Source of the DNA: Eopsaltria australis
Lineage: Eukaryota; Chordata; Aves; Passeriformes; Petroicidae
Assembly (NCBI GenBank): GCA_034509425.1
Contig: JAVTVJ010001249.1
Location: 434,001 to 498,000, forward strand
Direction of reading: 5' to 3'
DNA length: 64,000 bases
In this document: piece by piece, positions 27,901 to 42,379 of the stretch
Layout: every line of letters begins with the position of its first letter
Numbering within the stretch: the first letter of the stretch is position 1
The notes under the pieces: generated by a model
What the model was told of the DNA's origin: nothing
Databases searched by the model: none
The model's input: the letters and a program-made list of their open reading frames with translations, nothing else
Translations under genes and position numbers: made by a program

Positions 27901-28513
27901 TATTTACAAACTCTTCTTTTTTTACCTATTTGTTAATGATCTGTGTATGGTGGCTTAAAGTACCTTCCAGTTGCAGGACAGAACTTGGAAGTAATTTCTC
28001 TATTGCTAAATTACATGAAAATTGATTGCTCATTCCAAATCATCATTGATTAAATGGTAACCCTTTCAGTACAACAATATCATCACATAAAATAGAGCCT
28101 TTTCATTATAGTATTTAGTAGTAAGTTCCTCTCATTTCTGACTGTGCCCTGCACATTAGGCAAAATATGTTTTCCAATTATGAGGCTCAGAAAAATTAGG
28201 ACAGTTACAAGCCAAGAGTTCTGTCTTCTAGTCTGAGACTGTGGGGACATCTTTGTGGTCTCTAGGATGTCGTCGAAGTCTTTGTTGATAAAATATTACT
28301 AAGAGTATGTGCATCACCACACTTAAGTGTGTAAATAATTTAAAGAGACAGATTTGACGTTTTTGTCAAGCAGAAGCTTGTACTTCAGCAGAAACTGAAG
28401 ATCTGAAGTGGCAAAAGATGTAACATCAGGACTAGCTGAAAATACACACACAAAAAAGGTGAATACTGTCAGTTATATTCCTAGATAGACTTGACAAATA
28501 CTAAATAACCTAC

Positions 28514-28695
28514 ATGAAAAATAAAACCATTAAAGAAGAATGCACTTGAAAAATTATAGAAAGTTGGTCAACTTTATCCACACTTAGAAAAGTCTGTAGA
28601 TATTCTGTAGCCTGTTCAGAGGTTTGACATTGGTGAATTAACACTGTGTGGAGCTGTAGAGCTTGTTCTTCAGGAGATTTAAGCTGGCATCGAAA
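28514..28695 (-). other. Exon-like ORF of unknown identity
   Basis: This minus-strand open stretch is bounded by a strong acceptor (a pyrimidine-rich tract ending TTTGCAG at 28702-28696) and a possible donor GTAGGT (28513-28508). It encodes about 60 residues beginning FRCQLKSPEEQALQLHT, with amphipathic, Gln/Leu/Glu-rich composition. I do not recognise the family and found no partner exons. It may be a non-coding exon, a pseudogene exon or chance. Confidence 0.2.
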
Positions 28696-31600
28696 CTGCA
28701 AAGTAAAAAGAGAAGTGCTATATGAACTTCTGCTTTTAGACCATACCACAGTAGTCACATTTTTTCAGTCACTAAATCATGCCAACTTTTCAGCAGTTCC
28801 TTGACAGAGTTAAATAGACACTTTCCTAATTGTAATCAAAGCTCTCATTTCCAGCTAATAAAAAAAAAGAGGAGCATTTCAGCTTTTGTAGACCATACCC
28901 ACGAAACTATTCGGTGGGATGCAAACTGGTTGAAATGCTGGCGGAACAAAATACAGTTCTGTACATCAAAGCTTACTTGTTTTGATGACTGTTATTTATC
29001 ATTCTATGCCAGTTTTTCAGCTTAGATTCTGCTTTATGACTTGGCTTACTTCTTAGTTATTGTAAATAAATAAGGACTGCAGAAAACTTTCCATTACTTA
29101 TCTCTTTAGGCATCTTGTGATGAAACATAGCATCACTTCTTCTTAAATAATCCTGGGGAACACAGGTCTTTGAGTGACTGGCTTACAGTCTCATTAAGAA
29201 TATCTACCAGGTTTTATTAAGAATACTATACTTCTGTATTAAGGGTTATTTTTCTGTTTTACTTATGTTGGTTAGTAAAAATTTCTGACCAACCCTGAAT
29301 ATACTGTGATTATCTCTGTGGCGGGAAATGCATGTCTTAGAGAAGACAGATGCAGGCAGGAAGATGTTTAGTCAGAAGACTGATTTAGCAAGCACGTGCT
29401 TTGAGTGCCTTACCAACTCACATTGGCTTCAGTAGTATGTAAACAGATTAAACTGTTTATCTATACTTTTTAGTGTGACATACTGTACTGATAAGAGGTT
29501 CCTATTTGCAAGTTAAAAATCAGTGAAGCATGCTTCAAATGCACTCCTAAGCTACAGCTACAGTATCAGCTCTTAAACACTTCTTTAGTCACTGATACTA
29601 TGCCCTAACAAATGCCAGCTCAATATTACTTTACTGATAGTAATAAGAACAGTATTTTGTCAGTAAGTTCAAAGTGGTCTTGTCACTGGAACTCAGGGGG
29701 CTGTTCTCACCCTTTGATGTCAACAAGGGCAACAAGAAATGATTGAAGGCCTCAGGACTGCAGGCTGCTGAGTAGAATCTGACCAAGGGTTAAATTCATT
29801 GAAAAGACATTGAAAATAATGTGAAAAACTATTGTGCATGACATGAAAAGGACTGCAAATGTGAACGTACTTTTGAGATATGTGAGTGAGGGTATGCATG
29901 TGTGTTTCTGTTGATCAGCAAGAGAGGAAGAATAAGATTAAGCCACCTGTGTGTCCATGCTTACGTGAGTGCAGTTTCTGTTTGCATGGGAGACACAGAA
30001 GGAAGAGACGAGGGGGAAACATTGCAAAATCTATCAAACTCAATGGTATGAATAAGGACCGATATTCACCGTCCTTTCCAGTGCAAGACCTTGGCAGTAT
30101 CCAGTGAAGCTTCGCATTTGGTTAGGTACTAAATAAACAGAAAGGCGAAATTGGTGTGTTCATGTCTTGAGTAGGCTGTTCCATTGTAGGTATGTGTTTT
30201 CTCACCATTTTATGATTTTTTCCAAAATCAGTTCATCAGCCGTTATGTATTGTTACTTGGTGAATGTGAACAAGATTGCCTAAAGGTTAAAAATTGTAAC
30301 ACCCAGAATGAAAATCACTGTAATTCCTGACAGCGTTGCCTTGATTTGGAATGCATAATACATAATTCACAAGCATTCCCCAGCATTAAATGGGGTAAAA
30401 CTTTAATCCTTCAATCACAGTATCCAATGATCCTCCTTCAGCTTTTACTTAGGCAACGCATTTCAAAATGGCATGTTTTTGTTCTTTGATGGAGGATCCA
30501 TTTTATCCTGAAACCCTGTACAAATAAAATTCTAATTAATCTCTGTTGACATTTAAAAAAACACAGTCTCAGTGACTCACCAATTGACTTTTTAATGGAT
30601 GGATTTGCAAAATTTTATTTTTTGCTTAATTTCTCTGACAGATGTGTGAGAGCTTATGAGAAGGCAGACAGGCAAAACTGCTCTTGAAACTTTGCTTTAT
30701 CAGCTGGAAGAATTTACCAGCTTGCAAGGCTTGTAAGCAGGCACAAGACATTCATAACTGAAGTTAGTAGAAAAATAAAGTTAATAGATGGAGTCCTACA
30801 ACTGTTCAGTTTTGCAGCTGCTTCTTAACATAGATACTTGTAACAGCTCAGCACCCCTCAGGATTTAGCTGTATGTAAACACAGGAAAACCAGGCATGCC
30901 ATTGCTCAGCAAAATGTGGAGAAAACCTGTGTTTAAAAGAAGTGCTTGTCTTCAGTCATGTGACATTCTTGGATTTGTGAGACTTATATACAGTCCTTGA
31001 AATACTGAGATTTCATCCTTCCTTTCTTCTACTCCCACTAAGAAGTAAATTCCAAAATAATATTCTTCTTGCTCAGGCAGCAAACTAAGATTCCCATGTT
31101 ACAGGCAGAGTCCTGTGCTTTGTTGTAAAGGTCTCAAGAGAAATTTCCACATGTGACATGCAAATCAGAATCAAGGAGCTGAAAACTCAGCTTCTGCCAG
31201 TAGAATAATGGAGGTGCAGTAATACAGGATTTTGCACCAAGAACAGGACATTATAATTCCAATATTGACAAACCTGGTGGAAATACTAGCAATCTGGAGT
31301 TTCAGTATGTAAATGATAGGTAAAACACAAGCCTCCCTCATGTCAATACCACTGTTTCGCCTGTTTGACCAGGACTAGGTGTCATTAAAAATGTAGGAAC
31401 ACCAGACCTAGATTCCAAATTTCTCTTGGTACAAAGTACATACTAGTGTGCACGCAGTGCTGCTAGTGAACAGCAAATAATCTTAAAAATAAGAAAAACA
31501 CAGGAAGTTTGTTTGTTTTTTTTGAAGAAGAAAGATGACCAGATTTCTCAGTGATATTGCTGTTTTCCCTCAATGTTTCCTATGAGAAGCAACTTGAGCT

Positions 31601-33262
31601 GTATTTCTCATGGCATACAGAAACAGCCCTTACATGCCCCCAACATCCGTGTACAGAGCACCGTGCTTGGGCATCAGACAGCTTGTCTGGTTGTATTTAT
31701 AAAGTCTGACTTGAAATGGCATCTTAGTCAAATAGAATAAAATACTCAGATCTCTGTATTAGTAAAACAGAGTCTTTAGAGACTTACTGTCAATAAAGCG
31801 GTTATTTGAAACATCAGCCAGACAGTAGTACTCTGACTCGGTGTTAGTTATATAGGTAAAAATGTTAACAAATATGTTGTCATTTTTTATCCCTGTGACT
31901 ATTGGCACATCCTGCTCAAGAGAAATTTGAAATATGAAATATGCAGAGGAGTGCAGCAGGAGAGGAGAAGAACCAGACAGTAAGTAGGATTGAAAACCAA
32001 TAGTGTAGCATACAAAGAAACCTTTACTAATTTATCAAATTCTTGGTTAAGGACCCCCATTAGAATTGTATGACTGTTTGAGACACACAGTATGCCAGCA
32101 CAGCAGTTAAATAACTGCATATGAGCATAGTTTGCTTAGCTGTTTAACTTTCTTTCCACATCCTCAGGGATATTTTAGTCAAACTTGGTTCAGATTTTTA
32201 GCAGTCTATTCCCTGTTGGAGTGGCAGAGATGATGCTGGAAAGTATCATAGTTATTATCATAATTTTCTTTTTTTTTAATAGTACTTGCTTTGTTCTTGC
32301 ATTTCGTGTTAGGATTTTTTTTTTTCTTTAGATGATGAGTACTTATTATGAGATATTTTTTATAATTCTCTATTACTGTGCTTGGTAATAGGTCTGTCTG
32401 TAGTAACTGTGCTGATCATTTATTCAGCTGAAAATCATTTGGCTTCGTACTCTGTGATACCTTGTACAACACTCTTAATTTAAAGGCCTTGCCTGAGCAT
32501 GCTTATTCAGTAAAAGCAGAACTGCTGCAAGGAAGGTCTCTATCACTTGATATTGCATTATCAACTCTACTAGTCTTTTCTTCTGCTGACTTGTGAGAAG
32601 CAGCAAAATTGCAAAGTCACACTATATATCTGTCAGAAAGAGATGTCAGATGACATTTCCTCTGAAATAACCAAGTTTATTTTGAAAAAGAAAGAATAGA
32701 TTGCTAAAGCATGTAACCAATCCTCCTAACTTGAGATAACATCTGTCAGCAGCATTGTGGTCAGTACAGCAGAACTTATCTATAAGAGAAGCTGGGACAA
32801 GGGTTTTTTCTTGATGAATACCTCAAGATAAAAAAATCTTCAGTGGGTGCAGGGATCAAGTCAGCTATATTTCTGCTCAGAGTTTTCCAAATCTCTGCTG
32901 AGATCTCAGACTGTTCTGAATTTCACAAGGAAAAAAATAGTGCTGCTGTGCAGTCAAGAACAACTGGAAGTTAACTGACTTAACTGTTGTTAACAGACAG
33001 TTAGATGTACAAATAAATACATTTGAGCATCTGTGTTTCTTTATTGCAAAAGAAACCCCAAACTCTTTAATATTTAAAAATAGCAGTATGCAGGGCGGTG
33101 GTCAAATACTGCACTTAAAGCAGAAGGAACATAGTTACTCCAGAAGTGTCTGCTCTAAGAATAGGACTTAAAGGAGACATCGTACTCTAGTACAAAGATG
33201 CCTGCTATTAAAACTAGTAATATTGAACTCAGGATGTGTTACAGAAGGCAATGGACTCCTCG

Positions 33263-33720
33263 TTGTTGGGTGGCTATTTCTAACAGAGGGCTTTAGCTGC
33301 CCTGGCCAGCCTCACTGGTGACCCCAGCAATGCATTCTCTGCCCATGAGACCAGGAACCCCCCTTTAAGTTCATGCCAGGCACCCAAGTGTTGTCTGAGC
33401 TGCACTGTAGGTAGGTCTGTGCTCAGCCCTGTCCCCTGTCATCCTGACTTGCTGCTTTTCCTGACTGGGCCATTGGTGCATGCTGTAGATTATCCTGTGT
33501 CCAAGCCTGGCTGGCTGTGCCCAACTGGGTCTCCTGGGTGGATCTGGAACTTGACTCATCACCTTGACTGAGGAGGGGTTCTTTAGAGATGTGTCACCAG
33601 CCCTCGTCCTGCTGAATCTTGGTGTTAAGCCCTGCTGGGGAGGATGTGGTGCTGAGGTTGCCCTCTATTCCTTGCTCATAGCCCCTCTTGGGGCAGCCCT
33701 GCTCTTGCAGCTCACTGACA
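33263..33720. repeat. GC-richer block, possible degraded interspersed repeat
   Basis: About 460 bp is clearly richer in G and C than its flanks but poor in CpG, beginning TGTTGGGTGGC and ending near CTCACTGACA. The TG...CA ends and sharp compositional borders suggest an LTR-like or other inserted element. I could not find matching target-site duplications or name a family. Short ORFs in it on both strands are not convincing genes. Confidence 0.3.
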
Positions 33721-36700
33721 GTTTATCTTGCAAGGATAGTAAAACTAGTTACATGAGGATTGTAATGAAACTTCGGAGATGTGACTTTTATTCCTTTGAT
33801 GTCCCTCAGTCTGCTTTTATTAAGGTACATACTTACCTTCTCCATCAGTAAAATATATCTGGAAAACATTTTTAGGTTCTCAGATAGGAGATACTGTGTT
33901 GATGCTTCACTTAAAAAATGCAAAATCAGCTAATTAAATCCCTTTTCCAGGAAATTCTTGCTTCTTGTGAAATAGGTCAGATGACAAATAGCAAGATTCA
34001 GCACAAAAAAAGTAGCCCCTTTCTCAAGTCTTCTTATGAGAGCTCACGAGAAAACGGGGCTGAAATACACCACCTTGTTCCTTCTGAAAGCAACCATCTG
34101 AGTTTTCAATGTAGTTGCTCTCTCTTTTTCAGAAACATAGTCAGCTGTTTTCCTGCTATTTTTACCTGCAACTGTTTCAAAAGGTTCAAATAAATATAGC
34201 ATTGTGATGCTGGAGTGTATGGCCTGCTCTTTGGGCAGGTACTTCATGCAAGCAGGTAAGAACATCCCTGCTTTCAAGGATATTTGCTGTAGTACAATCT
34301 GCTGTACTTCAGTGTGCTTCTGTAAATATATCAAAATGCTGCTTGCAGCACTGAGATCTGCAAGTTAAGCACAGTTACCAGGTTTTGGAGGAAAACAAGC
34401 ACAACCTTATCATGTTGTCCAAGCTTACCAAAAGCCAGAGGAGGAACCTCTCTTTTCCTGAGGCAAAGTGGATTTTTAGAAGGCATAGTATCCTACTAAA
34501 ACACTACTAAAAAAAGCAGTTCAACTTAATTCTCATGAAGTGGAAAAATTCTAATAACTACGCTCAATACAAGCCAGATTCCCTAACTCATTCACATTTT
34601 GGTTTTCTTATCTCCCTATGGCTTTTTGGATGGAAAATTAACAATTTCAAAATTTTCAGGGGTGTTCATAGCCACTAGGAGGGGTGTAAAACGGGTTATG
34701 TCACTTCTGCCCCCGCATGCTGGCTCGCACATGGTTTCATCTGCTGTTGTAGGTTGTCTTCACAGGGTGTATCTTAATGGCACAAAGCCCAGTTGTGCAA
34801 AAAGCCCTGTGCCTGTGAGCAGCATGCACACATCCATCAGCTGGCCAACGCCTGCAGAAGCAGAGCCGTGGGCAGGGCAGTAACTCATACCTGTACTCTG
34901 TACCACAGCTCCCACTGTCAGACAGCAATGGAGCGAAAGGCTGGTGTGGAGGAAGCCTGAGCATCTAGCTACACACAGCTACATAAGGCTGAAGAACATT
35001 TTACCCTTATTTCTTAATTTACCTTGTCCTTATTTCTGCTGTGGAGTTTCTGGTTTCTAAATCATCAGTAGGCCCCTTTACTATCTCGCGACTGTGCAAG
35101 ATGAGAACTGTTTTTCATGACAAGTAAGTTTTCAACATATACACAAACAGTGTACATGTTCTTGTTCTCCTGGGTAACCCCAGGTTTGAACAAGTGTCTC
35201 TCCAAGGTCAAAACTTTTTTATTGAAACAGACCTTTTTTTTTGTTAAAGGCCTAGGCAGTAAGAGTTTCTGAGCAGGAGCTTCATAGTGGCTAGCTACAG
35301 CTTGCTTCTCTTGTTTAATAAAGGTGTTTGTGAAAGAAAATAATATAGGCAAAGCTTACTGGTGAGAAACAGTGTCGCAAAAGTAACAACTCCAGGAAGG
35401 CTGGTGTCCTCACAGGTATAGACCTCAGGCTGTGTTAAAAAGCGTTTCTCTGATCTTTAAAACAGGAGCACAGAATTGGAAAAGGTATCTTTATTGCCAT
35501 GTCCGGGACCCCAGTGTCGCAGGTCATACAATCCCTTTCATAAACTTACTGAGCTCTAGCTAGAGATGTTTTGCTCTACGTCTTTAACTGAAAAGCTTCT
35601 TCTGATCATCCCTTCTCTAAAACTCCCAATAAGTCTAATCACTGCAGTGCATTTAGCACGCAGCCACTTTATACCTTTGTCGCCCTGCCACTATGGTCTT
35701 CTAAACAATTCCTTTTCATCCTGGTGGAATATTTCTCCAATATGTGAGATAATTCACTTAAAAACAATCCTCTCTTCACTTGCACAGGCAGGCAAAATCC
35801 AAGGAGTACTGAAGTACTATATAAAGGGCAATGATAGAAAAACTATGCAGGGTTGGAAACAGGAAGATTAATTATCTGTTGTGATTATGCTTTGAAATTG
35901 CATATCAAATCATAAGTATAGCCCAGAACTGCAACTAAGTCATATATGCAGTTGTGCTGCTATTACTGGCACGGAACCTGTTGTGGGCAGAATGGTATCT
36001 TTGCACAAGGTTTATCAATGAGACCCTTCCTTTGAGTGCAGAAAAGATACACAAGCCTTCTGAACTCCTTCTCACAGAGGAGTCTTGGTGTGCTGGGTCC
36101 ACTCCTAGCCCCAGATTTGGTCAACAGTTTATTACTTTATATCATACTTATTTCTTTATATTATACTTTATACTTATTCCTTGATGACTAAAGGATTACA
36201 TAGGTGTACTTGAGCCTTTTTATGACTTTGTCCTGAACGATTAAGGATGGCAAACTAGATATATTTATATAAATAAATTGTTTCTTCAAATTGATGATAC
36301 TGATTAGACTAAAAGATCTTAATCAGAATTACATACTACATAGTATAGATAGTATAAGTATTAGTATAATGCAGTATTTATTAAGGCAATACTGAATCAG
36401 TTATGATAAAGTTAGCAAAATAATAATTAGGTAGATACTGATGTTCCCCACCTATACCAATGACCATGGACACATCTCTTGCTTAGCCATGAGGACTAAC
36501 ACTGAGAGCTGTGCCTGTTCAAGGGAGGAATATCCACATGCACTCTGAGGAGGAATATGTTAGGAGATCCTACCATTGCAAAGTGGGACTGGGCTTTTAT
36601 AGGATAAAGTCACTATCAGTTGAGTGTCTCTAGGCCAGCTGTGTCAAGTCAGAAGCTTCAGTTAAGTTACCAGTAATATCATTTTATCAGGAACCTTGTA

Positions 36701-39104
36701 TTACCATAGCCAGTTTTTCAGAAAACACAGTTTTTCCTCAGAATGGTTTAAGTTCTGAATTGATGAATCAGTCTAGTTTCAGCCTTCTGCAATACCAAAA
36801 GCAGTGTGTGCCCTTTCCTCCGTACATCACTGGTGGCTTTTTCAAATAGGGTCTTGTTCAAGCTGGCTTACTTCCACTCTAGGCAGAGCATTCTGCTACA
36901 GTACCTGAGGCATATCAATTAACAAATGAAGCTTAAAACATGCAGATCAACAAAAGATGCATGACTTATATCAAGACCCAGCACACAGCAGATGCATGTG
37001 CTCCTTTGGCTGGAGAAAATCCTTGGCCTTTTCTACATGGTACTGGGGTCCTGTCTGTCTAATTGATTTCAGTAATCACTTCCTACCATTCTTCACAGCT
37101 TTCCATATTTGAGTCAAGAAACTTTTAGCTTCTGCCCATGAGCAATTCTCCTGTCAGGCCAAATCCACAACTGAATTCCAATGTTTTAGATGACAACCAG
37201 TTACCTGGAAACGCTAGGAGTGCACATTATCCCAGTGCACAGTTTGGCTTCCAGAATGATAGTGTCTGCAGTATCAGAGACTGGATAGGTTGGCAGTGAC
37301 TAATTGAGCAGTGTTGACTTGTGCCCTGAGCTGGCTTCCATAGTATGTCTTGTTCAAGTTTGCCTCAGCTGAAATAAGAAAATGCTTCCCAGCCTTGGAC
37401 TTTTTCCACCGTTGTCTCTCCAGTCTGGGGTACAATTGTACAGCTCAGCATTGTGGGAATCCTGGGAGTACCCAAGCCAAGAACCTTCCTCCCAGTGGAC
37501 GTGACAGGGGCTCTAACCTTCTGTCCTCTTGCAGCGGTTGCCATACGCATTTTTAGTTTTGGTAAAACAGAACAACTTTGTAGAAATGAAGTTTGAGACT
37601 TTTTATAAAGGACACAAATAGTCCTTCATATGTTCTAACATAGTGGCAATTAAAACAATGGAGTGAGTAGTCTCTTCTGAAGTTAAGCTGTTAAACTTAT
37701 GTTAAGAGAAGAATGGATGGGACAGTAGAAATCGTTCCAACTCACAACATATACTAATCTTCATCCATTCATTTAAATAAGCTTCATAGATGGGAATGCA
37801 CCACATTCTTCATCTCTTAGGTTTGCTGAATCAGATTCTGTGCCTGGTTTTGAGCATTTAACTAGTCCAGAAGCAGGCTCTAACCTCTGACATCTTCCCC
37901 AGTATCTCAGCAAGGTCTGCACTCTGTGGCTTGCATTTTACTTCACAACTCTTTAGGAACATAAAGCATGTGTGTGGCAAGCATAGAGAAAATTAAAGAC
38001 TTTGCATGGAGGTCTAAATATGTTGCTTCTAGTCAATAAGTTTACAGCTGTCTTGCTGTCTCGGTTCTCTTACCAGTCTGAGGCAGATCTGTGGACTACG
38101 CCTACAATATTTTGGGGATGTACAGAAACATCACTCAGCAGTTTTAGCTTCTTACATGAACTGGGAAGTTCTTTGAGCTCACAGTGCTTCATCTGACTTG
38201 ATTATTTCCACAAACATTCTGTGTCCCTCTTAAAAAAAATTTGTTGACCTTCTACTGTTCCCTATTCTCACCAACAGCTTCTTCTTTCTCAGTGACTTTT
38301 TCAATTTTATATTTATACCTATATTAATACCTATTCACTGATACCTAAGCCTCTGTTCTGCCAGGTTTACATAGTTAAAACTGACTATTTTCTATTTTAC
38401 TTCTGTAAAGAGCATGCTCATCGTATCACCTGAAAAAAAGTTGACTTCATACACAAATACTGTTGTCCAGTAGCACAGAAATCCTCTTGCTAGCAATGTT
38501 GTGATTAGAACCCCAAATTTCTGACTAGATAGATTCCCCACCTCACCAGAGAAAGCCCCACCTTCACCAGCTGAGACTCAGGTAATCATCTCACCCTACT
38601 GCTTGAAAAAAACGTGTAAGGAATGAGCTTAAACCCACTCTGCAAATTTCTACTGCATCATTCCTTATGTAAAGTGGTTTCTAACACAGACTTTGTGTGA
38701 AAGACGTTTCACTTCTCACTTGGAAAAGCCCATTAAGGAAAGGTGCTTGTGAGTAAACAAACATTAGCTGCTGAAAAAGGCAGTGAAAATAAAACCAAAA
38801 GCAAACTCAATAGCTCTTTAAAGTCAGCTTTTAACAATATTTGCACGGTGCACTTACCTGTTTCAACTACTTTTTACTGTTTGGTTGCATATTGAGTTTG
38901 AGTGAAATATTACCAAGCACTGACTATAAAAAGATATTACAGAGCACGCTTGACAATATGGTGAGGAAAACCAGGATATCTTGTTGAAACAGATAGTAGT
39001 CATTGATCTGGAGCTATATTTTCAGGCCACGTGTTCATCAGAGTATAAGAAAAGCCAGATAATTACAAAGGATATGAAAGTTAATTTGCGCAACAAGTTT
39101 ACAC

Positions 39105-39172
39105 TCACAGATCATTTTGGGTTAGAAGGGACTTCTGATGTTACTTAGTTGATCCCCATCCCCTCAGAAAGA
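39105..39172 (-). mobile_element. CR1 3' end fragment
   Basis: The plus strand reads ACAGATCATTTTGGGTTAGAAGGG-like sequence and then CTTAGTTGATCCCCATCCCC. This is the reverse complement of the CR1 3' terminus (GTCCAACCC...TTCTATG). It is short and diverged. Confidence 0.6.
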
Positions 39173-40289
39173 AAAGGCAGGCTAGAAGTCAGACTTATTC
39201 CTGTAACAGTGATCCTTTACTGTATAGAGGTGGCTTGTAAAACCTTTCTCTGTAACTATTTTATGAAGTAGGTAGATAGCAGTTTTGGTGGGAAGTGGTA
39301 TGGTTCTGTCAGATGAAAGAAGAAATTCTGTAAGAAAAGATGCCTGCAGTATTTCTTAAGAAAGAATAGGGGTTTCTTGACATCCAAAATTCTAAAAGGC
39401 ATTTCCAATTGCTCTCATAGTCAGAACCAGCAGGTGGTTTTCTAGTATGCAGACTTAAGTCTTTTAAGGCATTTCAACTGGGTTTTAGAAATACCTCTTC
39501 CAGTTCAGTCTTTTTCCAGTGATATTAATATTCTTGATGTTAACTGTTGCTTTCAGGCATGTCTATGGTAATGGGAATCAAGAAAATGGTATGGGTTTAA
39601 GCTGCTGCCGGCATGAAAGTGAACGTGGTACAAACAGCTAATCTTATTCTGCTCTGTGCTCTTAATCACAGACCAAGCTGCAACTCACAGCTACTGAAAG
39701 TGTTGCGGTTGTAGAAAAGCTGAAATAAATCTACTGAAAGCCCTTATGATCTCTGGTAGATAGCAGAGGTGAGGAATGAGCAGAAAGACTAATCACCCAA
39801 CTTGCCAGTCACTCCTGTGCTAAAACGGCAAATACCTCACTCATACACAGTAAAGCAGGTCAGTGGATTGGAGAAGTAGGTTTTCCTTAGCCATACCAGA
39901 AAAATTAAATACTTAAACTTTTTCTCTGCTTGCTTCTGAAAAATGGTCGTCATTAAAGTTCAGTGAACTGTGTTTTAGATGACTATAAATCACTGAGTAG
40001 ATTCTTTGCACATTTTCACCAACACGCAATATTCCAACATTCCACCAACTTCAGCTGAATCCATACTTTTTTCCAATACACTAAGATGCTATTGCTTATG
40101 ACATGCACCTAGTTGAGAAAAATGTATGGAGATGAATAGAGTCAGTACATATCAGAAGGGGTAACAGAACCTTCTTATGCAAGGTATCCTCTCTGCCACT
40201 CAAAAATGCCAGATGACAGTACAAGTATGTTTTAAACTCTAAAAACACCTAGTAGCTTTATTGTCTAGCAACATCAGCTCTTGATTCAC

Positions 40290-40450
40290 TGTGAAGTTCA
40301 AAACTATAAAAAAGCCAAACAAAAAGACAACAACGTCAAACAAACAAAAACTCCTAACAACCCAAGTTTCAAAAAACCCCCAACAAACAAACAAAACAAC
40401 AACAACAAAAAAACACAAAGCGAACACCCCAAACAAAAAGAACACAAACC
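40290..40450. repeat. A-rich (CAA/CAAA) low-complexity tract
   Basis: The plus strand is dominated by CAAA, CAA and AAC units (for example repeated AACAAACAAAC and AACAACAACAAC). Long ORFs across it, on both strands, are artefacts of the composition. Confidence 0.85.
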
Positions 40451-42373
40451 CTTCAAACGTTTTGCAGGCAGTTTATCTGTATTTGATAATTTGTTTCAGC
40501 TGTTTGGAGATAACAGCGTGAAAAACAGTAGGTGAAGCATTAAGAACAGAGACTCATCATATCACACATGTATCATATGCTCAATGGTTTACAGTAAAAG
40601 ACAAGTCAAGCATGAATTCATAGACATATATAGACTGGCCAAGCTGCTGACAGGCTTAACTTTCACATGACAGTCAGCTTCATAAGCATCTAGCGAGAGC
40701 TGGTGAAAATAGAAACTCGTAAGCCAAAATACATTTCTAGATATTCCTATAGTTATTGCAGTAAACAGTGCTATTGTTCCATTCATAATGAAATGGAGTG
40801 GATAGGGCATGGAGTGTTTTGGAAAACTGAGCTGCCTCTGCCTAGGGATGCCAGGCGAAACCTTTCCGTGTACAATCCAGTAAGAGGGAAAGCAGGGTAG
40901 TGTTTGCCATGCCTGTAAAATGGGCAGGAAATGCTACCCACACTTGTTCTTTGCTGCCCACACCAAGGCAGCATTTACTCACCAGTATAAGATAATGACA
41001 GGATTACTTCCATTTCAGTAAGGAAAAATTATAATCACCATAATCTAATTGCAAAGACTGGGGTGTACTGTTTATGTTCATCCACATAAATTGTATCTAA
41101 TTACTTCCATTTCATTTTTATGAGGAAAAAAGAAATAGAAAAATGCAAAATTAACTCTTTCTAGGAACACAGTGGGTTAGATTTCACCATAGCTGACATA
41201 TTGCTAAATGGTGCAAGCTAGGGTGGTTCCCAAGCTGCTATTCCATTTTAAGCTAAGCAATGCTTCAAGAAGCTGCCTCTGATTCTCTGACATCTGCCTG
41301 ATTTTACATGTCAGCAAGGACATAGGACATAGCAAGCCTAGTGCAGATTTGTCTCAGCTGAATCCAGTGGCTACAAATGGGTAATGAAGGTGCAATACAT
41401 AGATACTGAATTAGAGGTGATGTCAGAGGGAGATTAGTTTTTCTCTTCCACAAGTAAAATAAATGTCAGTCCTGCTTTTTAAAATCACCTGTCCTGGTGA
41501 AATAAGAGAGGATTAATGCTGATGTTCTGGTCTCATAGTAGCACTGTAGGTCCACTTTTTGCTGGAATAAATAGCTGCAAAGTGACACTGGAGAAGCAGT
41601 TCCCATCCAAATTCAGAGCAAGAGCTATGAAAAAAAAACAGTGGAACTCTTCTAAGAGCAAGATCATGACAGAAGTAGCTTCCATGTGAACACTTTTCTT
41701 CAATCTTGTTACATCTATTTTAGTAGAAAACACAGTTTACCAAAGGTACTGGTCTTTTGAAACAATGTGACAGATCTTACCCAGTGCCCTTGCTTCACTA
41801 TCTCATGACTGTCTAACAGGCAAAGTTGTTTCATTTTGGATGCTTTTCCAAATCTGGCATTCCAGTATTAGGAAGTAAAGCAGCCTGACATGGAAAAGTC
41901 TCACTTCTTCCTCTGAACAAAGGCAAAATTACTGTTTAAAAATAACCAGTGCAGTGCAGAAATCTGTCTGAGCTTCATTTTCACTTTTGCTTCCAAATTC
42001 CTCCTAAAGAAAATATTGTTGAATAATCAGTTCAAATTTGAAATTGCTTACTGTCATGTAGCATAACATCACAGTTCATGGCTTTTTACCTGACTTACTT
42101 GTGGAGTTTTACATAGACATGAAAATTCTCTTATGCAACATAATGTTGGTTTACTGGAGTTATTGGGATTTTTTTTTCCTTTTTGTCTATTCTTTGGTGT
42201 AATTTCAACCTCCTATTGCACTCATGATATGAAATATCTTCTAGATGTTGCCATGATAGTGGGTACTTGTGGCAATTTCTAGTCTAATGTGTTAGAAAAT
42301 TTGGAAATGGGATACGGGTGTGTAATGATGTTTACACCTGGAAGTTAATTGACATAAGATAGCATTTACAGCT

Positions 42374-42379
42374 TTTATT
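42374..42379 (-). terminator. Candidate poly(A) signal of PDCD1LG2
   Basis: AATAAA on the minus strand, about 350 nt after the stop codon. It is the nearest canonical signal downstream of the terminal exon that I noticed. Longer 3' UTR forms cannot be excluded. Confidence 0.4.

Larger units (their letters stand above)
22000..42370. other. Intergenic region between RIC1 promoter and PDCD1LG2 3' end
   Basis: About 20 kb with no confident gene on either strand. It contains CR1 relics, a GC-richer block (33.26-33.72 kb), an A-rich tract (40.29-40.45 kb) and a single exon-like ORF (28.51-28.70 kb). Other ORFs of 60-100 codons lack splice context or family similarity. Conserved enhancers could be present but cannot be recognised from one sequence. 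Confidence 0.7.

Noticed and set aside
40239..40535. Opposing ORFs rich in Lys/Asn/Thr or Phe/Val/Leu
   Set aside because: They are produced by the A-rich CAA/CAAA low-complexity tract.
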